Below the pieces are notes generated by a model. It worked only from the letters and a program-made list of their open reading frames with translations. It did no database searches and was not told the DNA's origin. This document shows, one piece after another, positions 15,968 to 25,197 of a stretch of 64,000 bases of DNA. The stretch's first letter is position 1; every line of letters starts with the position of its first letter. A program made the position numbers and the translations under genes. This stretch comes from Runella limosa DSM 17973 (GTDB lineage: Bacteria; Bacteroidota; Bacteroidia; Cytophagales; Spirosomataceae), in NCBI RefSeq assembly GCF_000482465.1, contig NZ_KI519424.1, positions 250,562 through 314,561 of the forward strand, given 5' to 3'.

Positions 15968-17089
15968 ATGCCAAGCAACACACCTTCCATCGGGGACATT
16001 GTAGCCCTAAATTCCCACCCTTACAGCCCTAACCAAACTAATATATTGATTGGAGGTGAACCGCAATTAATATCACCTTTGCTGATTGTCGTAGAAATTG
16101 TGGGGGATACTCAAAATTCGTTCGATGAAAATATTGGGATGCAAATACAGGAGAAAGGCACAAGTTGCCAATGCAAGTGTATCTGGTACTCTACAAAATC
16201 ACATCAGTTTGACGAAGCATGGCTTTCTTCAAAAGTCTTAAAGATTATAAAAATACAAGAGCCAAAAGATTCAATTGTTAAGTCGATTGAATACGGTACT
16301 TTAGTAACACTCAAATCTGCTCAATTAGAGCTTTCTAAACAAAAAAGTTCGTTTTCAATAGAAAGTCAGCGAGAAAAACCAACTATCAACCCTGTTCTTT
16401 CTTTTGTTAGCCCAGTAATGCAGGTGATTGGAACAAACAAAAATGACTCAAAAGAACCAAAATTTGATAGTAAAACTGGGAATGCTAGAAGTATATCTGA
16501 ATTGTTGGTGAAGTGCAAATGGTTCAATAGCTCATCAGACAAAATGTCTGAGAAACTGATACCCGTAGAGGCATTGGTATTAATTCCCAACGTTGATGAC
16601 AACCTTTTAAAGCAAATTGAAATATTTATTACTTCAAAAACCTGTCTTAAAGTAAAACTTGACACTAAAGAGACAATTTTTAGTCCTCAAAAGCTAAAAT
16701 ATACGCATGGATTCTATTCCGTTGTAGGTTATGACCACTTACAAAATCGAATTACGGATGTTGAGTTATCAAATTTCAATACGGTTGTGGAAATGAAGGA
16801 CTCAGTTGAAGAACGCTTCCCGAACTTTAAACTTGACGAACAACCTGATAGTCAAATCGAAACTGGTATCAAGAAAGCAATTGAACAAAAAAAGTACATC
16901 CGAATCAAATATAAAGACCGAGTTGGCAATGTGACAACAAGAACTGTTGTGCCAAACAATACTATATCTGAGCCTGTTACACATAAAAGCATTTATTTGA
17001 TTAGCTATTGCCTCCTTAGAAATGCTGAACGGTATTTTAATATCGAAAGCATTGTAAGCCTAGAGATTCTCAACTTAGAGCATCCTTAA
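15968..17089 (+). CDS. WYL-domain protein divergent from the reverse transcriptase
   Basis: 373 aa, no signal peptide. The last 70 residues fit a WYL domain: IKKAIEQKKYIRIKYKDRVG, then TRTVVPNNT, YLISYCLLRNAERYFNIESI and VSLEIL, i.e. the pattern aY-x(n)-G-R-x-a-P and the terminal R-x-F-x-a-x-R/S-I strand. The N-terminal 300 residues have a small beta-rich start (GDIVALNSHPYSP) and no recognisable helix-turn-helix. WYL domains bind nucleic acid or nucleotide ligands and control several phage-defence loci (for example BrxR and CapW). Placement head-to-head with the RT leader, with overlapping promoters, suggests it belongs to the same system, either as regulator or as effector. The function of the N-terminus is unknown. 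Confidence 0.7.
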   Translation: MPSNTPSIGDIVALNSHPYSPNQTNILIGGEPQLISPLLIVVEIVGDTQNSFDENIGMQIQEKGTSCQCKCIWYSTKSHQFDEAWLSSKVLKIIKIQEPKDSIVKSIEYGTLVTLKSAQLELSKQKSSFSIESQREKPTINPVLSFVSPVMQVIGTNKNDSKEPKFDSKTGNARSISELLVKCKWFNSSSDKMSEKLIPVEALVLIPNVDDNLLKQIEIFITSKTCLKVKLDTKETIFSPQKLKYTHGFYSVVGYDHLQNRITDVELSNFNTVVEMKDSVEERFPNFKLDEQPDSQIETGIKKAIEQKKYIRIKYKDRVGNVTTRTVVPNNTISEPVTHKSIYLISYCLLRNAERYFNIESIVSLEILNLEHP

Positions 17090-17149
17090 ATTTCCACCAT
17101 ACAATTTGTTATAGACACAGAAATACGATAGGATGTTTACTGCCAGAAC

Positions 17150-17356
17150 TCATGCAGCGTTTTGAATCACTATTTGATAAGTAGCCAACACGTCATTTAA
17201 TTCTCTTAGCAGTTCATTTCTCATGACTTCGTATTGAGTACGCATAGAGTCATCTTTACTTTCATCTCGGTGAAAAGCAATCATTTTATTTAACTCTTCG
17301 ACACTTTCCAAAATATCAGCAGCGCGGGCAGCGCGTTCAGAAATAGTATATGACAT
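17150..17356 (-). CDS. Small helical protein paired with a nucleotidyltransferase-like protein
   Basis: 68 aa, probably all-helical and partly coiled-coil (ERAARAADILESVEELNKMI, MRNELLRELNDVLATYQIVI). Its ATG is 3 nt after the stop codon of the upstream DUF6932-like gene, so the two are almost certainly cotranscribed and translationally coupled. No family is recognised. By size, position and charge it could be the antitoxin or partner of the upstream protein; this is inference. Confidence 0.6.
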   Translation of the reverse strand: MSYTISERAARAADILESVEELNKMIAFHRDESKDDSMRTQYEVMRNELLRELNDVLATYQIVIQNAA

Positions 17357-17359
17357 AAG

Positions 17360-17848
17360 TTAAGAGAAGTTAAGTTCCACAAATCCTTTATCAAATTTTT
17401 TACCTGCTCTATTTGCTTTGGTTTTACCAAACCAGTTATTCCAGTACGCAAAATCCATGGATGTATGCAAATACTTTGAATGTAATTCAGGATAAACTCT
17501 AATCGTGTAGGCATCTACCCCATATACTTCTCTAGCCCCCTGTAAACGAAAACGCTGTTCAATAAGCGTTTGATGTTCGTCATAGGTATCAAAATCAATA
17601 AGCGTCACAAAATCAATATCTTTGGGATTAGCTTGATTGCTGACAAAACTCCCATTTATCCAATGTGTAAACTTATTACTTACCGACTCTGTAAAGTCAT
17701 TTACAAAACGACAATACTGTTCAAAAATAATGCACCTAGTTGATTCTGGTTCAAACGAATCAACAAATGTATTTTTGAATGTCTCAAATGGTAAAACTAT
17801 CCTTTGAGCAGGCAATAAGTTACCTCGTATATCAAAAGAAAATAACAT
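17360..17848 (-). CDS. Nucleotidyltransferase-like protein (DUF6932 type)
   Basis: 162 aa. The centre reads THWINGSFVSNQANPKDIDF followed by VTLIDF: a GSF turn followed 11 residues later by D-I-D, the arrangement of the nucleotidyltransferase (Pol-beta) active site seen in MNT-like proteins and the DUF6932 family. The C-terminus (TSMDFAYWNNWFGKTKANRAGKKFDKGFVEL) carries several aromatic residues and lysines. Together with the small helical gene that follows, it resembles a toxin-antitoxin type pair in an accessory region between the RT locus and the SNF2 helicase gene. The biochemical activity is not shown. Confidence 0.65.
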   Translation of the reverse strand: MLFSFDIRGNLLPAQRIVLPFETFKNTFVDSFEPESTRCIIFEQYCRFVNDFTESVSNKFTHWINGSFVSNQANPKDIDFVTLIDFDTYDEHQTLIEQRFRLQGAREVYGVDAYTIRVYPELHSKYLHTSMDFAYWNNWFGKTKANRAGKKFDKGFVELNFS

Positions 17849-17885
17849 AATTATTTAATTGTAATAGTACAAAGATAACAAAACG

Positions 17886-20800
17886 TTAACTAAACAACTG
17901 TAAAATATCGTCCTTATCAAGCTTTTTGAGAAAACCAGCATCGGTCGAAATCAAATCATCGGCCAAGGCGCGTTTCCGTTCTTGGAGTTGCATGATTTTT
18001 TCTTCGATGGTGTCTTTGCAAATCATCCGATAAGCAAAAACCCTTTTGGTTTGGCCAATGCGGTGAACGCGGTCAATCGCTTGTTGTTCCACGGCTGGGT
18101 TCCACCACGGATCTACGATATACACATAATCAGCTTCCGTTAAATTCAACCCAACGCCACCTGCTTTTAGACTCATCAAAAACACCCGACAGGTTTCATC
18201 ACCCTGAAAACGGTTTACCCGTTCGGCACGGTCATTGGTTTGGCCGTCCAAGTATTCGTAAGGGATTCGGTCGCGTTCAAGCTTAACTTTGATGAGGTCA
18301 AGCATTTTTAAGAACTGACTGAAAATGACAATCTTATGGTCTGAAGCATTTTCTTCAATTTCTCTAACAATTTCGTCCAACTTCACCGAATCGTTGCCAT
18401 AATCTTCATCATCGGATAGCAATGCGGGCGAATCACAAATTTGACGTAGTTTTAGTAATCCTTCCAAAATCAAAAACGACGCCTGTTCTCGGCCAACTTC
18501 GTCCATTTTTCCCGCAATTAAATCACGGTATTTGTCCTTAAAGGCATTATAAACTTTGCGTTGACGTTTGTCCATTTCACAAAACAGCACCGTTTCTGTC
18601 TTTTCTGGCAAGTCTTTGGCAACCTCTTCTTTGGTACGTTTGAGCATGAATGGATATACCATTCGGCGTAGCTCCGCAGCACGCGTTTTATCTTGGTATT
18701 TATCAATTAATACCGCGTATTCGGCTCGGAAGAAATCTTCTGCCCCCAAAAAACCAGGGTTTAGAAAATCAAATTGGGAGTATAAATCAAAGGTATTGTT
18801 TTCAACTGGCGTCCCTGTCATCGTCAAGCGGTTTTTGGCGTTAATCAATTTCACCGCCTTCGCAATCATCGAATCGGGGTTTTTAATGGCCTGCGCTTCG
18901 TCCAAAATCACGTAATGAAATCGAAAATCCTGCAACAACTCTATGTCCGAACGTACGGAGCCGTAGGTGGACAAAATGATGTCGTATTTGTTAAAAACCC
19001 GCGTATTTTTGGTTCTTTGTGGCCCCGTATGGACGTACAAACGCAAATCAGGACAGAATTTAGCGGCTTCGGCTTGCCAGTTAAAAATCAAGGTTTTGGG
19101 TACAACCACCAAATGAACCCCTTTCGGAAAACGATTTTTTTGTTCTTGCAAAAACGTCAGCATCTGTACCGTTTTCCCCAACCCCATGTCATCGGCCAAG
19201 CAACCTCCCCAGCCAAATTCATCCAAGAAATTGAGCCACTTGTAGCCTTCTTCTTGATAAGGGCGCAACTGAGCTTGCACATTTTTAGGTAATGCAATGT
19301 CTTTTATAGCCCTAAAATCAAGCAACTTCTCGCGTTTATCGTCTAGTTCACGTAGCAATTTTGGATTTTCGATATACTCTTTGTAACGTTCCAAAATCGT
19401 AAAATGCTGTTTCGACAAGCGGAGCGTGTCTTTCTTATCATCCACTTTTCCAAAACGAAACAACTGGGCGTACTGCGCAACCCACTCATCGGGCAATAAG
19501 CCAAAAGAACCGTCTTTTAACTCAACGTAATTTTGTTTCTTTAATATTGCCTTTCGTACTTGGGCCAAGGAGACAACCTGTTCGCCAAACGAAATTTCTA
19601 TCTGTAAGTCAAACCAGTCGATTCCCGACGAGTTCTTAATTTTGAAGGTCGCCTTGTTGGGGTTGTATCTAAATTTTTTAAGGTTATTGAAGCCAAAAAG
19701 TTTGGCACCATGTTGGTTTAAGGCTTCATAAAACTGAAATAACCAGCCATTTTCCAAAACCGAATCGGCAGGCAAATAAAAATACTCGTCTGTTTGGTGG
19801 GCAAAATCAGGATGTTGACTTTGCAAAAATTGCACAAACTGTTCTTCCGCATCTCGGTCACGCCGCTGAATTTGCACGGTATTTTTATGGGCGTTCACGC
19901 GCGCTTGCCGAAAATCTCGCGGCAACTCTATCGACGCTTCATCGTCGCTGGAATATATAAAAGCGGGGATTATCAGCAAATTATCTTCAACCTCTTTCAA
20001 ATACACCCGACCTTCCTGCCATTCTAAATCGGCCTGGGTAATGGATTGGCCTTTGTCAAATTCTAACGAAAACTGATCGGCCAAAGGAATCACAAAACCA
20101 TTAAAAAAGTCATCGTCTCGTACACTTCGTAGGCGAATAGCACCACCCAATTCCAAGAAATGACGGGCTACTTTGGCCGCCGCCGTTGACCGAAAACGGC
20201 ACAGCAAGTTATCGGGCAGCACTACCAGCCAGTACGTTCCGACATCTTGTAATTGCTGAAAAGAAATTTGTTCGCCCGTTGGAAGCACCACAAATGCCTC
20301 CAATAAAGTCTCTTGTCCCGTCCGAGAGAGTTTAAAATGCAAATCAAGCGGTGTTTCCGAAACCTTTACCGCATGACCCGTATTTCCGTAACTGTCATTT
20401 TTTTTGTTGACCCGAACCACTTTTTCCACCAACATCGGAAACAACTTCTCCAGCACCTTGCCCGTAATTTCCAATGCTTCGTCGATGGCTTCGCTGGTGT
20501 AGTTCAGGTTCCAAGAATTGGTCGAAATTTTATGCCCACGTTGTCGAAGGGTTTCGTGCAAAAACTCTTGTTCCAACAAACGGCTGGTTTTGATAATTTC
20601 TAAGTCTTCCGTTTGGGTAGTCGGGCGCTCTTTGTCTCCCCACGTACTGCGGGTGACGTTCGTTACTTTTCCTGATTTAGCATTGAGATTTCCCTTGGCA
20701 ATTTCCAAGCGCATAAAGGGCAAGGTTTTTACCGAAAATTGCTCAAAAATATACACATAAACCAACTGCTCTTTGCCCGCATTTACGGGAACAAAAGGGC

Positions 20801-21743
20801 TATTGGGCTTCACAGGCAGGGTATTTTTTAGAATATTGTTCCATTCTACTCCCTCAATGGGCTGAATGCTTTTATCCAACAAAATAATTTCTAACTCCCC
20901 TTTTGAATTGAATTTAAAATCAAACTTTCCCTCCAAATCATCTTCCAAGGTGTATCCATAACGCACCAATAAAGCGTTCTTTTCTGGGTTCCAATCCCGC
21001 AGCGTTTCGAGGTAATGCGCACCGTATTGTATTTTTAACCAAACCAATGCTCCCATCATGTGTTCGCACAGAGGCGTGCGAAGCTTTTGCTCACAACTGC
21101 ACGACAGATGGACACGCCCTTTTTCCAAACGCTTCACTGTCACGGCATATCGTCCGTCTTTTTTTACATACACATCCAACGTCTCAGAATCGTTTTCTTT
21201 CAAGACCGAAAACACATTCAAATAATGCCTGCGCCCCATCCAGTGCTGTGGAGAACAATGCCGTTGAATATAATGCTCCTCCAGCGACGGCATTTCAAGG
21301 GTAATATCCGCCATTGAGTGTATGCCTTTATCCTGAAATTCAATGACTTTTGGCGCTTGTGGGCGTTTACCATTGGTCAGGTCAATAATCACCTTTTGAA
21401 GGTCTTGCACCGACGCTTTCGGTTTTTTATTGTCACGCTCAAGGTACTCATCCAATGTCAACGACGCCGCTACGGCGTGCTTGCAAGGATAATGCTCTGA
21501 AGGACAATCACAATAACTTTGAACGCCCTCAGCATCGTCGAGGTTGACCAGTTCTAATTCATATTTTTCAAAACTAGACTGACTTTCAACTTCAAATTTA
21601 GCCCCATAATAATCTCCGTTGAAGGACGTCATTTTCACCCCTCCATTTCGGTAAATATCATTCCCTCGCTGCCGCACTGCCGTCGATGCTTCTCTTCGTA
21701 ACGCTGCTAAACTCTCAAAAATAAGTCCTTTATAAAAAGCCAT
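17886..21743 (-). CDS. SWIM zinc-finger SNF2-family DEAD/DEAH helicase
   Basis: 1285 aa. Two SWIM-type zinc motifs in the N-terminal part: CDCPSEHYPCKHAVAAS (about 78-94) and CSCEQKLRTPLCEHMMGAL (about 215). A long middle region of unknown fold follows. The SNF2 core begins about 830: LRPYQEEGYKWLNFL, Walker A CLADDMGLGKTVQML, LSTYGSVRSD, VILDEAQAIKNP, LTMTGTPVEN; the C-terminal helicase has IFSQFLKMLDLI, FLMSLKAGGVGLNL, DPWWNPAVEQQAIDRVHRIG. Such bacterial SWI2/SNF2 ATPases move along dsDNA or RNA polymerase (RapA-like). Complete. It is chromosomal in style, so it may simply flank the island. Confidence 0.92.
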   Translation of the reverse strand: MAFYKGLIFESLAALRREASTAVRQRGNDIYRNGGVKMTSFNGDYYGAKFEVESQSSFEKYELELVNLDDAEGVQSYCDCPSEHYPCKHAVAASLTLDEYLERDNKKPKASVQDLQKVIIDLTNGKRPQAPKVIEFQDKGIHSMADITLEMPSLEEHYIQRHCSPQHWMGRRHYLNVFSVLKENDSETLDVYVKKDGRYAVTVKRLEKGRVHLSCSCEQKLRTPLCEHMMGALVWLKIQYGAHYLETLRDWNPEKNALLVRYGYTLEDDLEGKFDFKFNSKGELEIILLDKSIQPIEGVEWNNILKNTLPVKPNSPFVPVNAGKEQLVYVYIFEQFSVKTLPFMRLEIAKGNLNAKSGKVTNVTRSTWGDKERPTTQTEDLEIIKTSRLLEQEFLHETLRQRGHKISTNSWNLNYTSEAIDEALEITGKVLEKLFPMLVEKVVRVNKKNDSYGNTGHAVKVSETPLDLHFKLSRTGQETLLEAFVVLPTGEQISFQQLQDVGTYWLVVLPDNLLCRFRSTAAAKVARHFLELGGAIRLRSVRDDDFFNGFVIPLADQFSLEFDKGQSITQADLEWQEGRVYLKEVEDNLLIIPAFIYSSDDEASIELPRDFRQARVNAHKNTVQIQRRDRDAEEQFVQFLQSQHPDFAHQTDEYFYLPADSVLENGWLFQFYEALNQHGAKLFGFNNLKKFRYNPNKATFKIKNSSGIDWFDLQIEISFGEQVVSLAQVRKAILKKQNYVELKDGSFGLLPDEWVAQYAQLFRFGKVDDKKDTLRLSKQHFTILERYKEYIENPKLLRELDDKREKLLDFRAIKDIALPKNVQAQLRPYQEEGYKWLNFLDEFGWGGCLADDMGLGKTVQMLTFLQEQKNRFPKGVHLVVVPKTLIFNWQAEAAKFCPDLRLYVHTGPQRTKNTRVFNKYDIILSTYGSVRSDIELLQDFRFHYVILDEAQAIKNPDSMIAKAVKLINAKNRLTMTGTPVENNTFDLYSQFDFLNPGFLGAEDFFRAEYAVLIDKYQDKTRAAELRRMVYPFMLKRTKEEVAKDLPEKTETVLFCEMDKRQRKVYNAFKDKYRDLIAGKMDEVGREQASFLILEGLLKLRQICDSPALLSDDEDYGNDSVKLDEIVREIEENASDHKIVIFSQFLKMLDLIKVKLERDRIPYEYLDGQTNDRAERVNRFQGDETCRVFLMSLKAGGVGLNLTEADYVYIVDPWWNPAVEQQAIDRVHRIGQTKRVFAYRMICKDTIEEKIMQLQERKRALADDLISTDAGFLKKLDKDDILQLFS

Positions 21744-21779
21744 GAATATTGTAATCTCGTCTAAACTGTACTATTTTTT

Positions 21780-22079
21780 CTACCCACATTCTTCTAAACA
21801 CGCTTCGGGCAAGTCATAAAGTTGATTTTCAACTTCTTTCATTTTAGGGAAATTGGTCGTATCAGGTAATACCCCGTAACGAAATGTGAGTTCTGCCAAT
21901 TCATATTCGACGTTTTCTTTGGTTGCCCAGAGCAACGGAAACGCCACCCGAACTTGATACACTGTCCCTTCAATCACCTCATAGGGCGGTTTTTTGTAGA
22001 GGGTTGCAATATGAACCCGTACTTTATCTCCTACTTTGAAAGGAGACACTATTTCTGTTTGTGGAAATATCACTTTCAT
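21780..22079 (-). CDS. Conserved-looking small protein of unknown function
   Basis: 99 aa from ATG at 22079 (MKVIFPQTEIVSPFKVGDKVRV); a longer frame up to 22229 would run into the divergent gene and is rejected. The middle (VGDKVRVHIATLYKKPPYEVIEGTVYQVRV) alternates strand residues and looks like a small SH3/KOW-like barrel, and the C-terminus is acidic with two cysteines (EACLEEC). No family recognised. It lies 37 bp upstream of the SNF2 helicase start on the same strand, so possibly cotranscribed. Confidence 0.6.
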   Translation of the reverse strand: MKVIFPQTEIVSPFKVGDKVRVHIATLYKKPPYEVIEGTVYQVRVAFPLLWATKENVEYELAELTFRYGVLPDTTNFPKMKEVENQLYDLPEACLEECG

Positions 22080-22168
22080 AATTGCGCGAATAACGATAAA
22101 ACAACCCACCTTTGCAACGAAGTTCCGCACGGAATCGTAATATTGTACAACATCCATCAACGAACCAA

Positions 22169-23011
22169 ATGCTGCGAACTCTATTCTTTGTTTTGTTTTG
22201 GGCAACCCTCCTTCCTGCTTCTTACGCACAAATCGACGACTATTACACTCCCCGAAGAAAGAGTAGTCCGATAATTTTCAACCACCCTGATTTGATAAAA
22301 GTTGACAACCATTGGTACATGGGCCTCGAAGGAGGAGGAAAATGGATGGGAACCCATCTCAGTAGTTCGTTAACAGGGCTTATTGGGTTCCAAAAATCGG
22401 TCATTGATGGATACGCAGCGGCGCAATTTGGCTACTTGCACCACCTCAAATGGGGCATCGAAACGGGTTATATTCGCAATCCTTCGCGCATGGTATTGGC
22501 CATCAATAGCGCGCGTCCTTTTGTATATCGGATAGAAGATTTACAACATAGCATTCCTCTCCGCTTCAAGTGGCGGGTATTTCGACTTGGCAGAATCCAA
22601 AAAAAATCGGGCATGTACGTTGGGACAGGATTTGTCTGGACACCCACCCGAAATCGTACCCAACTCAATCAATTTGACTTGGCGGGGCTGGCGCGGGTGA
22701 GTGGTTCGCGAACCCAATTTGATACCCTAACTGTTGAAAATTTCGCTTACACGACGGGCAAAGCAAAACTCGAATGGGAAGGGAATTTGGAGTTTGTTGG
22801 GCGAATTTCTCAGCATTTTGAGATTGTTGCCTACGGCCGAGCTACCCTTGCTCCTGCCTCAGGTATTGAGTCACGTACTGAACTGTTTGTCAATCGTATT
22901 TCTCAAAGTACTTCCGTTGCCACATTAAAACCAATGACGTACCAATTTGGCATTACCTTTCGGTATTTATACGGCTTTATGAACACCTACCGAAGCACGT
23001 ATGAAGAATAA
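22169..23011 (+). CDS. Secreted or outer-membrane hypothetical protein
   Basis: 280 aa from ATG at 22169, where MLRTLFFVLFWATLLPASYAQ gives a clean signal peptide; the 19 residues upstream in the frame are rejected. The mature part has repeated amphipathic strands with many aromatic residues (FQKSVIDGYAAAQFGYL, KWGIETGYI, MTYQFGITFRYLYGF), consistent with an outer-membrane barrel-like or periplasmic beta protein. The family is not recognised. It converges on the permease gene with 4 bp between stop codons. Confidence 0.6.
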   Translation: MLRTLFFVLFWATLLPASYAQIDDYYTPRRKSSPIIFNHPDLIKVDNHWYMGLEGGGKWMGTHLSSSLTGLIGFQKSVIDGYAAAQFGYLHHLKWGIETGYIRNPSRMVLAINSARPFVYRIEDLQHSIPLRFKWRVFRLGRIQKKSGMYVGTGFVWTPTRNRTQLNQFDLAGLARVSGSRTQFDTLTVENFAYTTGKAKLEWEGNLEFVGRISQHFEIVAYGRATLAPASGIESRTELFVNRISQSTSVATLKPMTYQFGITFRYLYGFMNTYRSTYEE

Positions 23012-23015
23012 AATG

Positions 23016-24329
23016 CTAATTATTTCTTTTGCGCGTCCACACAAACATCCCCAACGAAACAATAAGCATCCCTAAAAACAGTAAGCTTAGGTACAGGTTG
23101 TAATACACAATGGCGACCAAACAAAGCACCGCAAGCCCCAACGCCAAAAGAGGCACCCACGGATAAAAAGGTGTTCGGTAGGGTCTTTCCAATTGTGGCT
23201 CAGTTTGTCTCAAACGAAACAAACTCAATAAACTCGTCAGGTACATCACCATTGCCCCAAGTACTGAAAAAATGATAATTTCATCAGTTTTACCCACAAA
23301 AAGAGCCACCAAACCCACAACTCCTCCCGCTAATAATGCCCAGTGAGGGGTTCGAAAACGTTGATTTAAAGCGGCTAATTTGTGGGGCAAATAGCTCTCG
23401 CGCGCCAACGCATAAATTTGCCGTGAATAGCTAATCGTATTGCAGTGAAAGGAAGCAAGTAGGCCAAATAACCCTAAACTTGCAAAAAGCTTAGTCCACG
23501 CGTTATTTCTCCCCAAAGTAATGGAAAGCGTCTCTGGCAATGGATAATCCATGTCAATCAACGTCCGCCAATCGGTAGCCCCGCCACTCAGCACCATCGT
23601 CCCCAAGGCCAGAATAACGAGCGTCAAAATACTCAAAATATACCCTTTGGCAATGGTTCGTTTGGGGTCTTTGACCTCTTCGGCGACCATGGCAACTCCC
23701 TCAATGGCAACGTAAAACCAGATAGCAAAAGGCAAGGCTTCGAAAACACCTCCAGCAGTAATGGGGGGATTGTGCGCCACAAAATTTTCGGTTTTATAAA
23801 ACGGCCAAACTAATCCCATAAACACCAGCAGTTCTACTACCGACAACGCCGTGATAACCAAAGAGAAATTGGCCGAATCGCGCATTCCGAACAGGTTGAT
23901 TGCGATGAATACAACGTAAGTGCCAACAGCTACGCCCATCACCGACAAATCGGGGTGTAAAAAATGGGCATAACCGCCTAATGCAAACGCGATAGCAGGA
24001 GGCCCCATGACAAAATCAACCAAGGTGGCAAACCCCGCTACAAAGCCCATGATGGGGCCAAAAGCTCGAAAGGCATAACTAAATGCCCCGCCTGCTTCGG
24101 GAATAGCGGCGGTGAGTTCGGTATAGCTAAAAATAAAAGTTAGGTAAAAAACAGTGACAATGAGCGTTGCCACCAAGAAGCCCAAAGTACCTGCGACGGC
24201 CCAGCCGTAATTCCAACCAAAATAAACACCCGATATAACCAGACCAACGGCAATGGCCCAGAGTTGGGGCGTGGTGATGACTTTATGAAGCGTAGGAGTT
24301 GGTTGTGAAGGCGGCTCGTAGGTGGGCAT
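23016..24329 (-). CDS. APC-family amino acid permease, ethanolamine-permease-like
   Basis: 437 aa with about 12 transmembrane helices. VISGVYFGWNYGW in TM1, SYTELTAAIPEAGGAFSYAFRAFGPIMGF, and VAIEGVAMVAEEVKDPKRTI are features shared with bacterial ethanolamine permeases (Eat) within the APC superfamily. The substrate (ethanolamine or an amino acid) is therefore likely but not proven; no eut genes are nearby. The ATG is only 10 bp downstream of a terminator hairpin with its T-run (24333-24364), leaving no room for a normal ribosome-binding site. Confidence 0.82.
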   Translation of the reverse strand: MPTYEPPSQPTPTLHKVITTPQLWAIAVGLVISGVYFGWNYGWAVAGTLGFLVATLIVTVFYLTFIFSYTELTAAIPEAGGAFSYAFRAFGPIMGFVAGFATLVDFVMGPPAIAFALGGYAHFLHPDLSVMGVAVGTYVVFIAINLFGMRDSANFSLVITALSVVELLVFMGLVWPFYKTENFVAHNPPITAGGVFEALPFAIWFYVAIEGVAMVAEEVKDPKRTIAKGYILSILTLVILALGTMVLSGGATDWRTLIDMDYPLPETLSITLGRNNAWTKLFASLGLFGLLASFHCNTISYSRQIYALARESYLPHKLAALNQRFRTPHWALLAGGVVGLVALFVGKTDEIIIFSVLGAMVMYLTSLLSLFRLRQTEPQLERPYRTPFYPWVPLLALGLAVLCLVAIVYYNLYLSLLFLGMLIVSLGMFVWTRKRNN

Positions 24330-24332
24330 AGT

Positions 24333-24364
24333 AAAAAATGGTTCTGTGGGTAATCCACAGAACC
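24333..24364 (-). terminator. Intrinsic terminator after the LOG family gene
   Basis: On the minus strand GGTTCTGTGG - ATTAC - CCACAGAACC (24340-24349 with 24355-24364) is a perfect 10-bp stem followed by ATTTTTTAC. It is 9 bp after the LOG gene stop and ends 3 bp before the permease ATG. Confidence 0.75.
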
Positions 24365-24373
24365 AAAGTAACC

Positions 24374-25105
24374 CTAAAAGTTAGGTTTGAGCAAGTATTT
24401 AGCGTAGAAATCGTCAATGACTTTTACTGCTTCCTCGGCGGTATCTACCACGCTAAACAGTTTTAAGTCTTCGGGATTGATATTACGTTCGGTTTCCAGC
24501 ATGGTGTCTTTTATCCAATCAATCAGTCCCGACCAATAACTTCTTCCCACCAACACAATCGGGAAACGCCCGATTTTCTTGGTTTGAATCAAGGTCAAGG
24601 CTTCAAAAAGTTCGTCCAATGTTCCGAACCCTCCAGGCATTACCACAAAGCCCTGAGCGTACTTGACAAACATCACTTTCCGAACAAAAAAGAAATCAAA
24701 ATTGATGTTTTTGTCGGCGTCGATGTACAAGTTAGAATGCTGTTCAAACGGCAGAACAATGTTCAATCCTACCGATTTTCCCCCTTGTTCAAAAGCCCCT
24801 TTGTTACCCGCTTCCATGATACCAGGGCCACCGCCTGTTATCACACCATATCCGTGGCGTACCAATTTGGCCGCAATTTCTTCCGTCATTCTATAATAAG
24901 GATGGTCGGGCTTGGTTCGGGCCGAACCAAAGATTGACACACAAGGACCAATCTTTGCCAACTTATCGAAACCTTCTACAAACTCGGCAAGTACCTTAAA
25001 TATTACCCAAGAATCGGCTGTTTTTATCTCGTTCCAATTGCGATCTTCAAAAGCTACACGAATCCGATCTTCTTCATTTAATGCTTCAAATTCTGACATA
25101 CTCAT
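24374..25105 (-). CDS. LOG family (TIGR00730) nucleotide phosphoribohydrolase-like protein
   Basis: 243 aa. Rossmann-like fold with the LOG signature: CVSIFGSARTKPDHPYY, VITGGGPGIMEAGNKGA and VVMPGGFGTLDELFEALTL (PGGxGTxxE). Known members hydrolyse nucleoside 5'-monophosphates such as cytokinin ribotides or AMP to base and ribose 5-phosphate. Two in-frame ATG codons (25105 and 25099) are possible starts. Divergent from rpiB, whose product uses ribose phosphates; the link may be chance. Confidence 0.9.
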   Translation of the reverse strand: MSMSEFEALNEEDRIRVAFEDRNWNEIKTADSWVIFKVLAEFVEGFDKLAKIGPCVSIFGSARTKPDHPYYRMTEEIAAKLVRHGYGVITGGGPGIMEAGNKGAFEQGGKSVGLNIVLPFEQHSNLYIDADKNINFDFFFVRKVMFVKYAQGFVVMPGGFGTLDELFEALTLIQTKKIGRFPIVLVGRSYWSGLIDWIKDTMLETERNINPEDLKLFSVVDTAEEAVKVIDDFYAKYLLKPNF

Positions 25106-25120
25106 TTTGGTTTTTTAGGG

Positions 25121-25150
25121 TTGTTCTTAATGAAGACATCCGTACCTTTG
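25121..25150 (+). promoter_or_regulatory. rpiB promoter (TTG-N19-TACCTTTG)
   Basis: TTG at 25121-25123, exactly 19 bp, then TACCTTTG at 25143-25150: a full match to the Bacteroidota sigma-ABfr promoter. Predicted start near 25157, giving a leader of about 40 nt. Confidence 0.7.
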
Positions 25151-25197
25151 CGGTAGGGATTACAATAACGAAAACTTTTCTAAAAATAGTTCTATAA

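Noticed and set aside
22080..22229. N-terminal extension of the 99-aa gene
   Set aside because: It would overlap the divergent gene start; MKVIFPQTE at 22079 is the natural start.
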